A stretch of DNA of 64,000 nt from the NCBI RefSeq assembly GCF_016724845.1, contig NZ_CP068082.1:3100001-3164000 (forward strand). The letters run 5' to 3'. Source of the stretch: Sphingobacterium spiritivorum. GTDB lineage: Bacteria; Bacteroidota; Bacteroidia; Sphingobacteriales; Sphingobacteriaceae. Both the position numbers and the translations under genes were made by a program. This document shows, piece after piece, positions 18,839 to 28,140 of this stretch (the stretch's first letter is position 1; every line of letters begins with the position of its first letter). The notes beneath the pieces are model-generated. The model worked only from the letters and a program-made list of their open reading frames with translations. It made no database searches and had not been told where the DNA came from.

Positions 18839-19999
18839 ATGAACAGATTAGAGCAGACATGGAGGTGGTACGGTCCTAATGATCCGGTATCTCTTCAAGA
18901 TGTTAAACAGGCAGGCGCAACAGGTATTGTCAGCGCTCTGCATCATATTCCTCACGGTGAAATATGGACATTAGGAGATATAAAAGAGAGAAAAGCCATT
19001 ATTGAAGCAGCAGGTCTTACATGGTCTGTAGTAGAAAGCGTACCTGTACACGAAGCGATAAAGACTAAAAGTGAAAATGCAGGTCTATATATAGAAAACT
19101 ATAAACAATCTCTGCGTAATCTCGCGGAGTGCGGAATACATACGGTCTGTTACAATTTTATGCCCGTACTGGACTGGACACGTACGCATCTGGATTACGG
19201 CATGACAGACGGTTCTAAGGCCCTGTACTTTAATTGGTTTGACCTGGCTTTCTTCGATCTGTATATACTCAAAAGAGCAGGAGCTGAGCAGGATTATCCA
19301 CGGGCTGTACTGGAAGAGGCATTGGCAAAATCTCACCAGTATACCAAAGCTGATATTGATAAATTATCTGAAAATATACTGATGGGAATTCCGAGTGAAA
19401 AAGGGATAACACTCGAAGACCTTACACAAAGTATCCGTGTATATCAGCATATAGGTAAAGATGGTTTGCGGGACAACTTACTATGGTTCTTGTCTCAGAT
19501 TGCGGAGACCTGTGAGCAAAATCAGATAAGGATGACCATCCATCCGGATGATCCGCCTTATCCTATATTAGGATTGCCAAGAATTGCTTCTGATAAAGAT
19601 GATTTTGAATTTATTATTAAAGGAGTCGATCAGGCTTTTAATGGTGTTTGTTTCTGTACAGGATCTTTAGGTGCAGGGGTAAGTAATAATGTCTTAGACA
19701 TTTTTAATGTAGTCAAAGAACGTGTCTATTTTGCACATCTGCGGAATGTGAAGAAAGATGTTTTCGGAAACTTTTATGAAGCAGATCATCTTGACGGGGA
19801 TGTAGATATGTACCAAGTCATGAAGGTATTAACTGCAGAAAATCAAAAAAGAGAAAAAGCGATTCCATTTCGCCCGGACCACGGGCATCAAATGTTAGAC
19901 GATTTGAATAAAGTGACGAATCCGGGTTATTCTGCCATCGGAAGATTAAGAGGTTTGGCCGAATTGAGAGGATTGGAACTTGGAATTTTAGGCAGTTAA
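18839..19999 (+). CDS. uxuA: Mannonate dehydratase
   Basis: UxuA dehydrates D-mannonate to 2-keto-3-deoxygluconate with a divalent metal. From the ATG at 18839 the protein has 386 residues (MNRLEQTWRWYGPNDPVSL), near the E. coli length. An upstream in-frame start at 18800 would overlap the SDR and add 13 atypical residues. Typical motifs are HPDDPPYPILGLPRI (about residues 238-252), the FCTGSLG segment, the HLRNVK stretch and RPDHGHQ near the C-terminus, together supplying the metal-binding His/Asp/Cys residues. It sits between the SDR and uxaC, whose start lies 2 bases after its stop. Confidence 0.95.
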   Translation: MNRLEQTWRWYGPNDPVSLQDVKQAGATGIVSALHHIPHGEIWTLGDIKERKAIIEAAGLTWSVVESVPVHEAIKTKSENAGLYIENYKQSLRNLAECGIHTVCYNFMPVLDWTRTHLDYGMTDGSKALYFNWFDLAFFDLYILKRAGAEQDYPRAVLEEALAKSHQYTKADIDKLSENILMGIPSEKGITLEDLTQSIRVYQHIGKDGLRDNLLWFLSQIAETCEQNQIRMTIHPDDPPYPILGLPRIASDKDDFEFIIKGVDQAFNGVCFCTGSLGAGVSNNVLDIFNVVKERVYFAHLRNVKKDVFGNFYEADHLDGDVDMYQVMKVLTAENQKREKAIPFRPDHGHQMLDDLNKVTNPGYSAIGRLRGLAELRGLELGILGS

Positions 20000-20001
20000 A
20001 G

Positions 20002-21417
20002 ATGCAGACAGAACAGTTTTTAAATGACAATTTTCTGTTGTCAACTCCTTTAGCACAAAAGCTTTATCAGGATTATGCTGCCAGTTTACCTGTTATTGAT
20101 TATCATTCCCATTTACCGCCTTTAGATATCAGGGAAAATAAGAATTATAAAAATATAACTGATATCTGGCTGGCAGGAGACCATTATAAATGGAGAGCAA
20201 TGCGTGCTTTTGGTGTAGAAGAAAAATACATCACAGGAGATGCCAGCGACCGCGATAAATTTCAAAAATGGGCAGAGACAGTACCGTTTACAATTAGGAA
20301 TCCACTGTTTCACTGGACGCATATGGAGCTTAAAAATCCATTTGGATTCACCGGATTGCTGAATGCACAGAATGCGCAGGATGTTTTTGATAAGACTGAA
20401 CAACAATTGCAAACATCAGCGTTCTCCACTCAGGGATTATTGCAGCATTTTAATGTAGAGATGGTCGGCACTACAGATGATCCAGCAGACGATCTGGCAG
20501 ATCATAGTGCTATCGCAAAATCTGATTTCAAAACAAAAATATTACCCTCATTCAGACCGGACAAATCACTGCAACTTGACGGCGGAGATGATTACAGGAC
20601 CTACCTCACCCGGTTGTCTGCGGTAGCAAATGTACAGATCGTAGATGTAGACTCCCTGATCGCAGCATTACATAATCGTATTGAATTTTTTCATGCTTTG
20701 GGCTGTCGTATCTCTGATCATGGCTTAAGCTGCTTTCCACTGAAAGGAAATACAGATACTGAAAAAATAAATCATATATTTAAGGCTGTATTGGATGGGG
20801 ATGATACAGGTGTCACAGTTGAGATAAAAGATAATTTTTCATTCTATATTTTAGCAGCTGTATCCAGAAAATATCATGAAAAAGGCTGGGCACAGCAGTA
20901 TCACGTCGGTGCGTTGCGTAATAACAATCAAAGGCAACGTCTTTTATTAGGACCAGATACAGGTTTTGATTCTATCGGCGATTATCAACATGCTGCAGCC
21001 TTGTCCGCTTTCCTAAACCATCTGGACAGGACAGACCAATTGGCCAAAACTATTATTTACAATTTAAATCCTGCCGATAATGCTGTTTTTGCATCCATGG
21101 CCGGGAATTTTCAGGGAGAGGGAATAAAAAGTAAAATACAGTTTGGCTCAGCTTGGTGGTTTCTGGATCAGCTGGACGGAATGAAAAAGCAAATGGACGC
21201 TTTATCCAATATGGGACTGATAAGCTGTTTCATCGGAATGCTCACGGATTCCAGAAGCTTTTTGTCCTATTCGAGGCATGAGTACTTCAGAAGGCTGTTG
21301 TGTAATATTTTTGCTGAAGACATTCATAAAGGATTGATCCCGAATGATCCTGAATGGATCGGTAAGATCATATCAGATATTTGTTATTTTAATGCAAAAG
21401 AGTATTTCGGTTTTTAA
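20002..21417 (+). CDS. uxaC: Glucuronate/galacturonate isomerase
   Basis: UxaC interconverts D-glucuronate with D-fructuronate and D-galacturonate with D-tagaturonate. The 471-residue protein belongs to the amidohydrolase-like TIM-barrel family. It has the N-terminal metal motif DYHSHL (His35 and His37), RNPLFHWTHMEL near residue 100, the GTTDDPADDL segment, and FFLDQLDG-like residues near the C-terminus (AWWFLDQLDGMKKQM). Length and order are normal. It starts 2 bases after uxuA and is followed after 32 bases by the transporter gene. No tagaturonate reductase or altronate dehydratase is present here, so the locus mainly handles the glucuronate branch. Confidence 0.95.
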   Translation: MQTEQFLNDNFLLSTPLAQKLYQDYAASLPVIDYHSHLPPLDIRENKNYKNITDIWLAGDHYKWRAMRAFGVEEKYITGDASDRDKFQKWAETVPFTIRNPLFHWTHMELKNPFGFTGLLNAQNAQDVFDKTEQQLQTSAFSTQGLLQHFNVEMVGTTDDPADDLADHSAIAKSDFKTKILPSFRPDKSLQLDGGDDYRTYLTRLSAVANVQIVDVDSLIAALHNRIEFFHALGCRISDHGLSCFPLKGNTDTEKINHIFKAVLDGDDTGVTVEIKDNFSFYILAAVSRKYHEKGWAQQYHVGALRNNNQRQRLLLGPDTGFDSIGDYQHAAALSAFLNHLDRTDQLAKTIIYNLNPADNAVFASMAGNFQGEGIKSKIQFGSAWWFLDQLDGMKKQMDALSNMGLISCFIGMLTDSRSFLSYSRHEYFRRLLCNIFAEDIHKGLIPNDPEWIGKIISDICYFNAKEYFGF

Positions 21418-21449
21418 CCGGAATACGCCTTTTATAAACCTTACTTATT

Positions 21450-22799
21450 ATGAACCAAAAAATAGGAAAGTATCGCTGGACGATCTGCGCCTTATTATTT
21501 TTCGCTACTACAGTTAACTATCTGGATCGTCAGGTGTTGAGTCTGTTGCATCCCATTCTGGAGGATGAATTTGGCTGGACAAATACCGACTATGCCAATA
21601 TCACAGCAACTTTTCAGTTTGCATATGCCGTATCTATGTTATTCGCAGGACGTTTTATAGATAGGTTAGGCACAAAAATGGGATTTGCCATTGCTATTAT
21701 TATATGGTCTATAGGAGCTATAATTCATGCATATGCTGTAGAGATGGGAGAGATATCTGCCCGTGTATTAGGTATGACAGCCATTTCGACATCAGTATTA
21801 GGTTTTATAATCGCACGGATTGTACTTGGCTTCGGAGAATCCGGTAACTTTCCGGCAGCTATAAAAGCTACTGCGGAGTTCTTCCCAAAAAAGGAACGCG
21901 CTCTTGCAACGGGAATATTTAATTCAGGATCTAATATTGGTGCTATTCTGGCGCCGTTGACAGTGCCGTGGATGGCGCATAACTGGGGGTGGCAGTCTGC
22001 ATTTATTATTGTAGGCGCAGTAGGATTTATATGGCTGATATTTTGGTTTATCCTATATGACAGACCGGAGAAAAAGCTATCTAAGGAAGAATATGATTAT
22101 GTAGTAAGTGATTCTGTACTAGTTGCTAACAGAGATTCTGATGCTCCTCAGCCTAAAATATCTTGGTTCAAATTGCTTGGGTATAAACAAACCTGGGCAT
22201 TTACCTTAGGCAAATTTCTGACGGATGGAGTATGGTGGTTCTTTTTATTCTGGCTGCCGTCTTACCTGAAAACGCAATATGGAATGGAAAGTACACAGAT
22301 GATGCTTCCTTTAGCGGTATTATATAGTATGACCATGTTTGGATCTATTGGTGGAGGTGCTTTTCCGATGTACTTTATCAATAAGGGATATGCGGCATAT
22401 GACGGTCGGATGCGTGCTATGTTTGTCATCGCCTTATTCCCTTTAGTGGTACTGGCTGCACAGCCGCTGGGACACTATACTTTCTGGATTCCGGTAGTGC
22501 TGATAGGAATAGGTGCCTCTGCACATCAGGCATGGTCAGCCAATATTTTTACAACTGTATCTGATATGTTTCCCAAAAGTGCCGTTGGCTCCGTAACCGG
22601 TATAGGCGGTATGGCCGGTGGTTTCGGAGGAGTGATTATGTCCAAACTAGGAGGTGGTCTGTTTGATTACTATGGTGGTTTGGGACATATAGAGACCGGT
22701 TACACAATTATGTTTTCTATCTGTGCATTAGCTTATCTGGTGGCTTGGTGTGTTATGAAAGCACTGGTTCCGAAAATGAAAGTCGTTCAGGTAGACTAA
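21450..22799 (+). CDS. exuT: MFS hexuronate transporter (ACS family)
   Basis: This 449-residue, twelve-helix major facilitator has the anion:cation symporter features of ExuT. LDRQVLSLLHPILEDEF follows the first helix, GRFIDRLGTKMGF (motif A) lies between helices 2 and 3, GESGNFPAAIKATAEFFPK follows in helix 4, and GIFNSGSNIGAILAP lies in helix 5. It is the last gene of the uxu operon, which supports glucuronate/galacturonate import by proton symport at the inner membrane. Its TAA stop overlaps the TAG stop of the convergent regulator gene in the four bases CTAA, and I see no terminator between them. Confidence 0.9.
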   Translation: MNQKIGKYRWTICALLFFATTVNYLDRQVLSLLHPILEDEFGWTNTDYANITATFQFAYAVSMLFAGRFIDRLGTKMGFAIAIIIWSIGAIIHAYAVEMGEISARVLGMTAISTSVLGFIIARIVLGFGESGNFPAAIKATAEFFPKKERALATGIFNSGSNIGAILAPLTVPWMAHNWGWQSAFIIVGAVGFIWLIFWFILYDRPEKKLSKEEYDYVVSDSVLVANRDSDAPQPKISWFKLLGYKQTWAFTLGKFLTDGVWWFFLFWLPSYLKTQYGMESTQMMLPLAVLYSMTMFGSIGGGAFPMYFINKGYAAYDGRMRAMFVIALFPLVVLAAQPLGHYTFWIPVVLIGIGASAHQAWSANIFTTVSDMFPKSAVGSVTGIGGMAGGFGGVIMSKLGGGLFDYYGGLGHIETGYTIMFSICALAYLVAWCVMKALVPKMKVVQVD

Positions 22800-23827
22800 C
22801 TTTGAATTGAAGATTTTCTGAATGTAAGAATGGTATCAAGTTCTGTAGTTTCTATCTGAACTTGATGCCAGTTTTTCTTCGCTATAAATTTCATCAGTTT
22901 TTCCATAGCCATATCACCTATTTCCAGTGCAGGCTGACGGATAGTAGATAGAGCAGGATTAAGCGATCTTGCAAAATCAATATTGGAAAAACCGATTACC
23001 GCTAACTCATCCGGTACCGAATAGCCCAATTCTGCCAACACACCCAGCAACGTAACAGTAATGGTGTCCGAAGAACCTAATATGGCATCAGGCTTATTCT
23101 CCGCATTCATTAGTCTGGTGATCGCATTCTTCAACTCTACATCCAGTACTTCCTGATTTTGCATATTACACTGAATATGGAACTGGTCGTCAAAAGCAAT
23201 ACCTGCATCTGTAAGTGCCTGATGATATCCTTTAAAACGTTCACCTGAAAGACCAAATCTGGATGCTGTGATATTTACAATCTTAGTTCTTCCCGAATCA
23301 ATCAGATGTTTGGTCGCAAGGTAAGCTCCCTGAAAATTGTTCACTCCGATCTTGAAAGTTTCCAGATTGTGCTGTATCCGGTCAAAAATAACGACCGGAA
23401 AATTGTGGTCATGGATATCTTCCAGCAATTTTTGATTAGATGTCTCATCTACCGGAGAAATCAGCAGTCCGTCTACACCGCGTTGCATTAGTGTCTCTAT
23501 GCATGATCTTTCAATTTCCGGATTTTCCCGGCTCTGCATAAAGATAACCTCAAATCCTACTTTAAGCGCATGCTGCTGTATGCCCTCGATGATCTGAGAA
23601 CAAAAGGGATTGTTGATAGACGTCAGTATCACCCCAATAGTGTTGGATTTACCGGTCTTCAGATTTTGTGCCAGAAGGTTTGGTTTATAGTGATGGGCTT
23701 CCGCGTATTCTAAAACTCTTTTTTTTGTTTTCTCTCCAATTTCATGACTGTCATTCAAAGCCTTGGAAACAGTAGAAATGGAAACATTCAGCGCTTTGGC
23801 AATCTCTTTAATAGTAATGCTTGACAT
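22796..23827 (-). CDS. LacI-family transcriptional regulator of the hexuronate locus
   Basis: The 343-residue protein starts with a LacI helix-turn-helix (TIKEIAKALNVSISTVSKALN, residues 4-24) and the hinge helix around KPNLLAQNLKTGKS. A periplasmic-binding-protein-like effector domain follows (IGVILTSINNPF, DGLLISPVDE, FDRI and ALSTIRQPALEIG near the end). It is convergent with exuT. Its position next to a complete hexuronate pathway, and the TGTAAA-C-TTTACA repeat at 17926, suggest it represses the locus and is released by a hexuronate or an intermediate. This is inference from context. Confidence 0.88.
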   Translation of the reverse strand: MSSITIKEIAKALNVSISTVSKALNDSHEIGEKTKKRVLEYAEAHHYKPNLLAQNLKTGKSNTIGVILTSINNPFCSQIIEGIQQHALKVGFEVIFMQSRENPEIERSCIETLMQRGVDGLLISPVDETSNQKLLEDIHDHNFPVVIFDRIQHNLETFKIGVNNFQGAYLATKHLIDSGRTKIVNITASRFGLSGERFKGYHQALTDAGIAFDDQFHIQCNMQNQEVLDVELKNAITRLMNAENKPDAILGSSDTITVTLLGVLAELGYSVPDELAVIGFSNIDFARSLNPALSTIRQPALEIGDMAMEKLMKFIAKKNWHQVQIETTELDTILTFRKSSIQS

Positions 23828-23887
23828 GTTTTAAGTTTCAAAGGTGAGTAATAAAGTTAAGCTGAAAATCTGACAAAAGCTAAAAAG

Positions 23888-23920
23888 AAAAGGGAATATC
23901 GGTGTTGTATTCCCTTTTTT
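23888..23920 (-). terminator. Terminator after lolA
   Basis: An 11-bp stem (23888-23898 with 23908-23918) has a 9-base loop. Read on the minus strand it is followed by TTTTCTTTTT-like T-rich sequence. It ends the ftsK-lolA transcript. Confidence 0.75.
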
Positions 23921-23926
23921 GTTACT

Positions 23927-24583
23927 TTATCTGAGATCGACAATTTCCATTCCCGGATATTTCGATTTATTAAAGGTAAATGTACTCGTTGCTATTGATG
24001 CATTACCGTTTAATGATTTTATAGTGTATGTATACCGGGAACCCGACTTGTCAAAAATGGTAGCATCATAAATTAATTTCGATGCTTTATTAATACGCAG
24101 CTTTATCTTGAAATAATTCTTCTTCGTATCAATAGGAGAGAGCTCGATTACATTTAAGGTTGTTGCACCCACTTTCTCATCATCAGCACTCACATACTTA
24201 AATCCCGTTTTGTAGAATGAAAAGATATTACTCGGATTGATATTGTCATTAGACTGGTCCGCATCATTTATCTGTACTTCGTCTTCTTCTTTTAGAATGG
24301 TCCATGTACTTTTTCCGTCACTGATAAGGTCCTGAGATTTCATCTCGATCAGATACTTATTCGCTTTCTTATCCAGATATAGCGTTCCCGCATCTGTATA
24401 CGTTCCTCCGTTTGCTTGTTTGGCAGAGAAAGAGAACGATGCTTTAATCGTTTTGTAACCGTCGTATTTTGCAGATACCTGATTCAGTAGCTTTTTTGCA
24501 AAGGCTTCCTGTTGTGCTGAAACCGGATTACTTATGAATAGCATAAACGCAGCTACCACAAATGACCATAATGTTGTTTTCAT
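23927..24583 (-). CDS. lolA: LolA-like outer membrane lipoprotein carrier protein
   Basis: LolA-type proteins carry lipoproteins through the periplasm to the outer membrane. The 218-residue protein has a signal peptide (MKTTLWSFVVAAFMLFISNPVSAQ), then the half-barrel fold. It shows typical stretches such as FSFSAKQANGG, GTLYLDKKANKYLIEM, a DGKSTWTI strand (about residues 87-94) and the late IELSPIDTKKNYFKIKL segment. The gene starts 2 bases after the ftsK stop, so the two are translated from one mRNA, an arrangement also seen in other bacteria. A terminator follows. The call is fairly sure; some Bacteroidota have several LolA-like paralogues. Confidence 0.85.
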   Translation of the reverse strand: MKTTLWSFVVAAFMLFISNPVSAQQEAFAKKLLNQVSAKYDGYKTIKASFSFSAKQANGGTYTDAGTLYLDKKANKYLIEMKSQDLISDGKSTWTILKEEDEVQINDADQSNDNINPSNIFSFYKTGFKYVSADDEKVGATTLNVIELSPIDTKKNYFKIKLRINKASKLIYDATIFDKSGSRYTYTIKSLNGNASIATSTFTFNKSKYPGMEIVDLR

Positions 24584-24585
24584 CT

Positions 24586-27207
24586 TTAATTGTCTTTTCT
24601 TAATGTTTCCAAATACTGTTCTAACGAGTATTCATCCGGATACAGCACCTCGCGTGCTTTACTTCCTTCAAACGGACCTACAATACCTGCAGCTTCCAGT
24701 TGATCGATGATTCGTCCAGCTCTGTTATAGCCCAACTTTAATTTACGTTGGATTAAAGATGTTGATCCTTGCTGATGCATGACAATTAAGCGGGCAGCAT
24801 CTTCAAACAGCTGATCCCTGTCATCCATATCAAAATCTGCCAGTCCACTACCTTCTCCGTTTTCATCAACGTACTCCGGCAGCATGAAGGCTGAAGGGTA
24901 ACCACGCTGACCACCGATATAATCGGATATCTGATCTACTTCAGGCGTGTCTACAAAAGCACACTGAATACGAATCAGATCACTACCCGTTGACAATAGC
25001 ATATCTCCGCGACCAATCAGTTGATCAGCACCTCCTGAATCCAGGATTGTACGTGAATCGACTTTGGAAAGAACGCGGAACGCTAATCGAGCCGGGAAAT
25101 TGGCTTTGATCGTACCCGTAATAATATTGACCGAAGGACGCTGTGTCGCAATAACCAGGTGTATACCTACCGCACGTGCCAATTGTGCTAGCCGTGCTAT
25201 CGGCGTTTCTACCTCTTTTCCCGCTGTCATCATCAGGTCGGCAAACTCATCTACTATAAGAACTATAAATGGTAAGAATCGATGACCCTCCTCAGGGTTT
25301 AATCTGCGATTGACAAATTTTGCATTATATTCTTTTAAATTACGGACCTGACCGTTTTTAAGAAGGTCATATCGCTGGTCCATCTCGATACAAAGTGAGT
25401 TTAAGGTATTGATTACCTTCTTGGTATCCGTAATGATCGCATCATCTTCTCCCGGAAGTTTGGCTAAGAAATGACGTTCAATTTTTTTGAATAAAGAAAG
25501 CTCTACCTTTTTTGGATCCACTAGTACAAACTTTAATTCAGCAGGGTGTTTTTTATAAAGCAGAGAGGTTAGAATCGCATTGATACCAACAGATTTACCC
25601 TGACCGGTGGCACCTGCCACCAACAGGTGAGGCATTTTTGCAAGGTCTGCAATATATACTTCATTTGAAATAGTCTTACCCAATGCAATTGGAAGATCCA
25701 TATCGGTCTTCTGAAACTTTTCTGTAGCCAGTACAGAACGCATAGACACCATTTCAGGCGTACTGTTAGGCACCTCTATACCAATCGTTCCTTTGCCGGG
25801 CATCGGAGCAATGATACGGATACCCAATGCCGCAAGGCTTAGTGCGATATCATCCTCCAGGTTTTTTATTTTCGAAATCCGGACACCAGGTTTAGGGATG
25901 ATTTCGTAAAGCGTTACCGTTGGTCCGATGGTAGCTTTGATATGCTCGATTTCAATGCTGTAGTTACGGAGTGTATCTACAATCTTATTTTTATTAGCTT
26001 CGAGTTCTTGTTGATTAATGGTAATCTTACCACTACCGTAATCTTTCAAAAGCTCCAATGGAGGATATTGATAGCCGGACAGATCCAGTTTCGGATCATA
26101 TTCCCCAAACTGAGCAACCAGATCATTGGCCGTTATAGGCTTTTCTTCTATTACTTTTTCTACCCGTAATACAGGACTGGCCGGAATATCTTCTTCCACC
26201 TCCTCTTCATCAGTATCCGGATGATCAATAGTGAAGGAGATATGAGGTGTAGAATTCGAAAGTACTTCCGGTTCCTCTTCTATAGATAAGGTCGGTTCCT
26301 CCCTGCGAGCGTTATTGTTATAAGTTTCTTCCGGTTCTCTGAATTGGTTGAACTCCTGTACCGGAGCTTTATCATTCAGATCTATAGGGTCGATAACATA
26401 CTCTTCATCTTTGAGAATACGTGTATTTTTAGGACTGCTTACAGGATTACTTTCTGCATCATCGGTATCAAAAGCTAGGTCCTCATCATATATTTTCTTT
26501 TTGGACTGGAATGTGAATTTCAGATCCAGATTATAGATCAGAATAAGGACAGTCAGGTAGGCAAAGACAACAATTCCGGCCACACCTGCGCTTCCGATCT
26601 GTGCTTCCAAAAGTCTGTTGGTCCAGAATCCGAATTTACCTTCCAGAATATGGGGTGTCTTGGCAATGAAGGATTGCAAAAAGCCTAGTGTTACCGAAAC
26701 ATAGATAATAGCAATGGAAGAATAGAGGAGAGACTTACCTACAGGAAGTATATTTTTACGGTATAATAATCTGTATCCTGTTACGAAAAGAATAAAGATA
26801 AAGATAAAGGAAGCAATACCGAACCACTCATAAATAAACTGATTGGCTAATAAGGCTCCGAACTTTCCAAGTTTATTCTGTACCACCGGAAGGTCAATGG
26901 CATCGCTGTCAATTTCTTCAGCTGTATTGAACAAAGTACTCCAGCTTCCGTTGGATTTTGAAATATAGCTCTGATCCTCTTCCCAGGTGAAAAGGTAAGA
27001 AACAAAGGCTATGGTGAAAGCAAAACTCAGGATGAATAAAAATACACCTAATATTTTCATTATCTTTTCCTGGGTTTCACTTAATTGTACAGGTTCCGAA
27101 GGCTCTTTGTAACTTTTTGTATTATAGCTTTTTGAAGAACTTTTAGGGGCTTTCTTTGATGAGTTGTCACCACCATAGTTCTTAAATGTATTTCCTTTAT
27201 TTAGCAT
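24586..27207 (-). CDS. ftsK: DNA translocase FtsK/SpoIIIE
   Basis: FtsK pumps chromosomal DNA through the division septum and activates dimer resolution. The 873-residue protein has four N-terminal transmembrane helices (about residues 48-228). An acidic, low-complexity linker follows (about 230-370, with many Glu/Asp and Pro). The RecA-like motor has Walker A GATGQGKS (about 531-538) and Walker B FIVLIVDEFADL (about 635-646), with QRPSVNIITG after it. The C-terminal winged-helix gamma domain (GSTSLIQRKLKLGYNRAGRI) would recognise KOPS-like sites. The linker is short compared with E. coli, as usual for Bacteroidota. lolA follows directly. Confidence 0.96.
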   Translation of the reverse strand: MLNKGNTFKNYGGDNSSKKAPKSSSKSYNTKSYKEPSEPVQLSETQEKIMKILGVFLFILSFAFTIAFVSYLFTWEEDQSYISKSNGSWSTLFNTAEEIDSDAIDLPVVQNKLGKFGALLANQFIYEWFGIASFIFIFILFVTGYRLLYRKNILPVGKSLLYSSIAIIYVSVTLGFLQSFIAKTPHILEGKFGFWTNRLLEAQIGSAGVAGIVVFAYLTVLILIYNLDLKFTFQSKKKIYDEDLAFDTDDAESNPVSSPKNTRILKDEEYVIDPIDLNDKAPVQEFNQFREPEETYNNNARREEPTLSIEEEPEVLSNSTPHISFTIDHPDTDEEEVEEDIPASPVLRVEKVIEEKPITANDLVAQFGEYDPKLDLSGYQYPPLELLKDYGSGKITINQQELEANKNKIVDTLRNYSIEIEHIKATIGPTVTLYEIIPKPGVRISKIKNLEDDIALSLAALGIRIIAPMPGKGTIGIEVPNSTPEMVSMRSVLATEKFQKTDMDLPIALGKTISNEVYIADLAKMPHLLVAGATGQGKSVGINAILTSLLYKKHPAELKFVLVDPKKVELSLFKKIERHFLAKLPGEDDAIITDTKKVINTLNSLCIEMDQRYDLLKNGQVRNLKEYNAKFVNRRLNPEEGHRFLPFIVLIVDEFADLMMTAGKEVETPIARLAQLARAVGIHLVIATQRPSVNIITGTIKANFPARLAFRVLSKVDSRTILDSGGADQLIGRGDMLLSTGSDLIRIQCAFVDTPEVDQISDYIGGQRGYPSAFMLPEYVDENGEGSGLADFDMDDRDQLFEDAARLIVMHQQGSTSLIQRKLKLGYNRAGRIIDQLEAAGIVGPFEGSKAREVLYPDEYSLEQYLETLRKDN

Positions 27208-27355
27208 GAAAACAATAATAATGTTCTTAGTACAAACTTAACGATTTTATATAGAAAAAATCAGACCAAAAAGCCAATTGTTTTGGTACTGTAGCATTTC
27301 TATTGTAATATACGTTTTAGTTGTGAATATGTGATTTTAGAATAGATAATGCACT

Positions 27356-28060
27356 ATGAATAGCGTTAAATTTCTTTTAGGTAGTTTCCTTTTATGTCTG
27401 TTATTGTTTACATCCTGTAGTCTGGATAATGACGACTACGGGTATGGTGAATTGTCCGGCACAGGCGCTGTTAATGCTGTGCCTCTGGCAATCAAATTAG
27501 ATATTGGTTTGGATCAGAATAAGCTCAATCTTTCTAATGAAAGTTTTGATTTCGGAGATTATTTGCCTTATCGTAATGCTTTTCCTGGTAATCGCCTTGT
27601 AAGGGTCTTTGATCGGGACAGTATCGGTAAGGGGGCACTAGTTTCTAAGCAGGTGGCTTTTGCTCCGGGTAAAATTTATTCTTTATTCGTCGTTGGTGAT
27701 ACGAAACTGGATGTAGTCAGCTATGAAGACAAAGCAGATGTTCCGGCAAAAGGAACCGCAAATGTACGTTTTATCAATCTGAGTCCGGATGCACCTGCAC
27801 TTAATCTGGGATCTGAGGGTTCGGATACACTGCTGGTAAAAAATAAGTCTTTCAAGGAAGCCAGTGCCTACCTGACCCTGCAGACGGGAAAAAAATATAA
27901 GCTCTTTATTACATCAAATGTAAACAGAGAGTTGGTCAGTTTTGAGTTTGAACCGAAAGATCAGTCTATTTATACCATTTGGGCAAAAGGTTTGATCAAT
28001 GCGACTCCGGCAAATGAGAAATTTAAATTCGGATATAAGATTATCCAGCATTTAGAATAA
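27356..28060 (+). CDS. DUF4397-type lipoprotein
   Basis: This is a 234-residue predicted lipoprotein. The hydrophobic leader ends with LLLFTSC, so Cys21 would be lipidated. The mature part has immunoglobulin-like beta segments with RFINLSPDAPALNL (about residues 139-152) and a YKLFITSN strand, matching the DUF4397 domain found in Bacteroidota surface proteins. The function is unknown. It stands alone between ftsK (divergent) and tyrS (convergent), and it shares the bidirectional terminator at 28089-28128 with tyrS. No clear promoter box is visible upstream. Confidence 0.75.
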   Translation: MNSVKFLLGSFLLCLLLFTSCSLDNDDYGYGELSGTGAVNAVPLAIKLDIGLDQNKLNLSNESFDFGDYLPYRNAFPGNRLVRVFDRDSIGKGALVSKQVAFAPGKIYSLFVVGDTKLDVVSYEDKADVPAKGTANVRFINLSPDAPALNLGSEGSDTLLVKNKSFKEASAYLTLQTGKKYKLFITSNVNRELVSFEFEPKDQSIYTIWAKGLINATPANEKFKFGYKIIQHLE

Positions 28061-28088
28061 ACTTTATACATACAACTCAATACAAACG

Positions 28089-28128
28089 AAGAAGGGCTCC
28101 CAAAAATTTGGAGAGCCCTTCTTTTATT
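28089..28128. terminator. Bidirectional terminator between DUF4397 gene and tyrS
   Basis: An 11-bp stem (28089-28099 with 28113-28123) is flanked by T-rich sequence on the plus side and, for the minus strand, TTCGTTTGTA on the other. Confidence 0.82.
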
Positions 28129-28140
28129 TTATAGCTTTGA

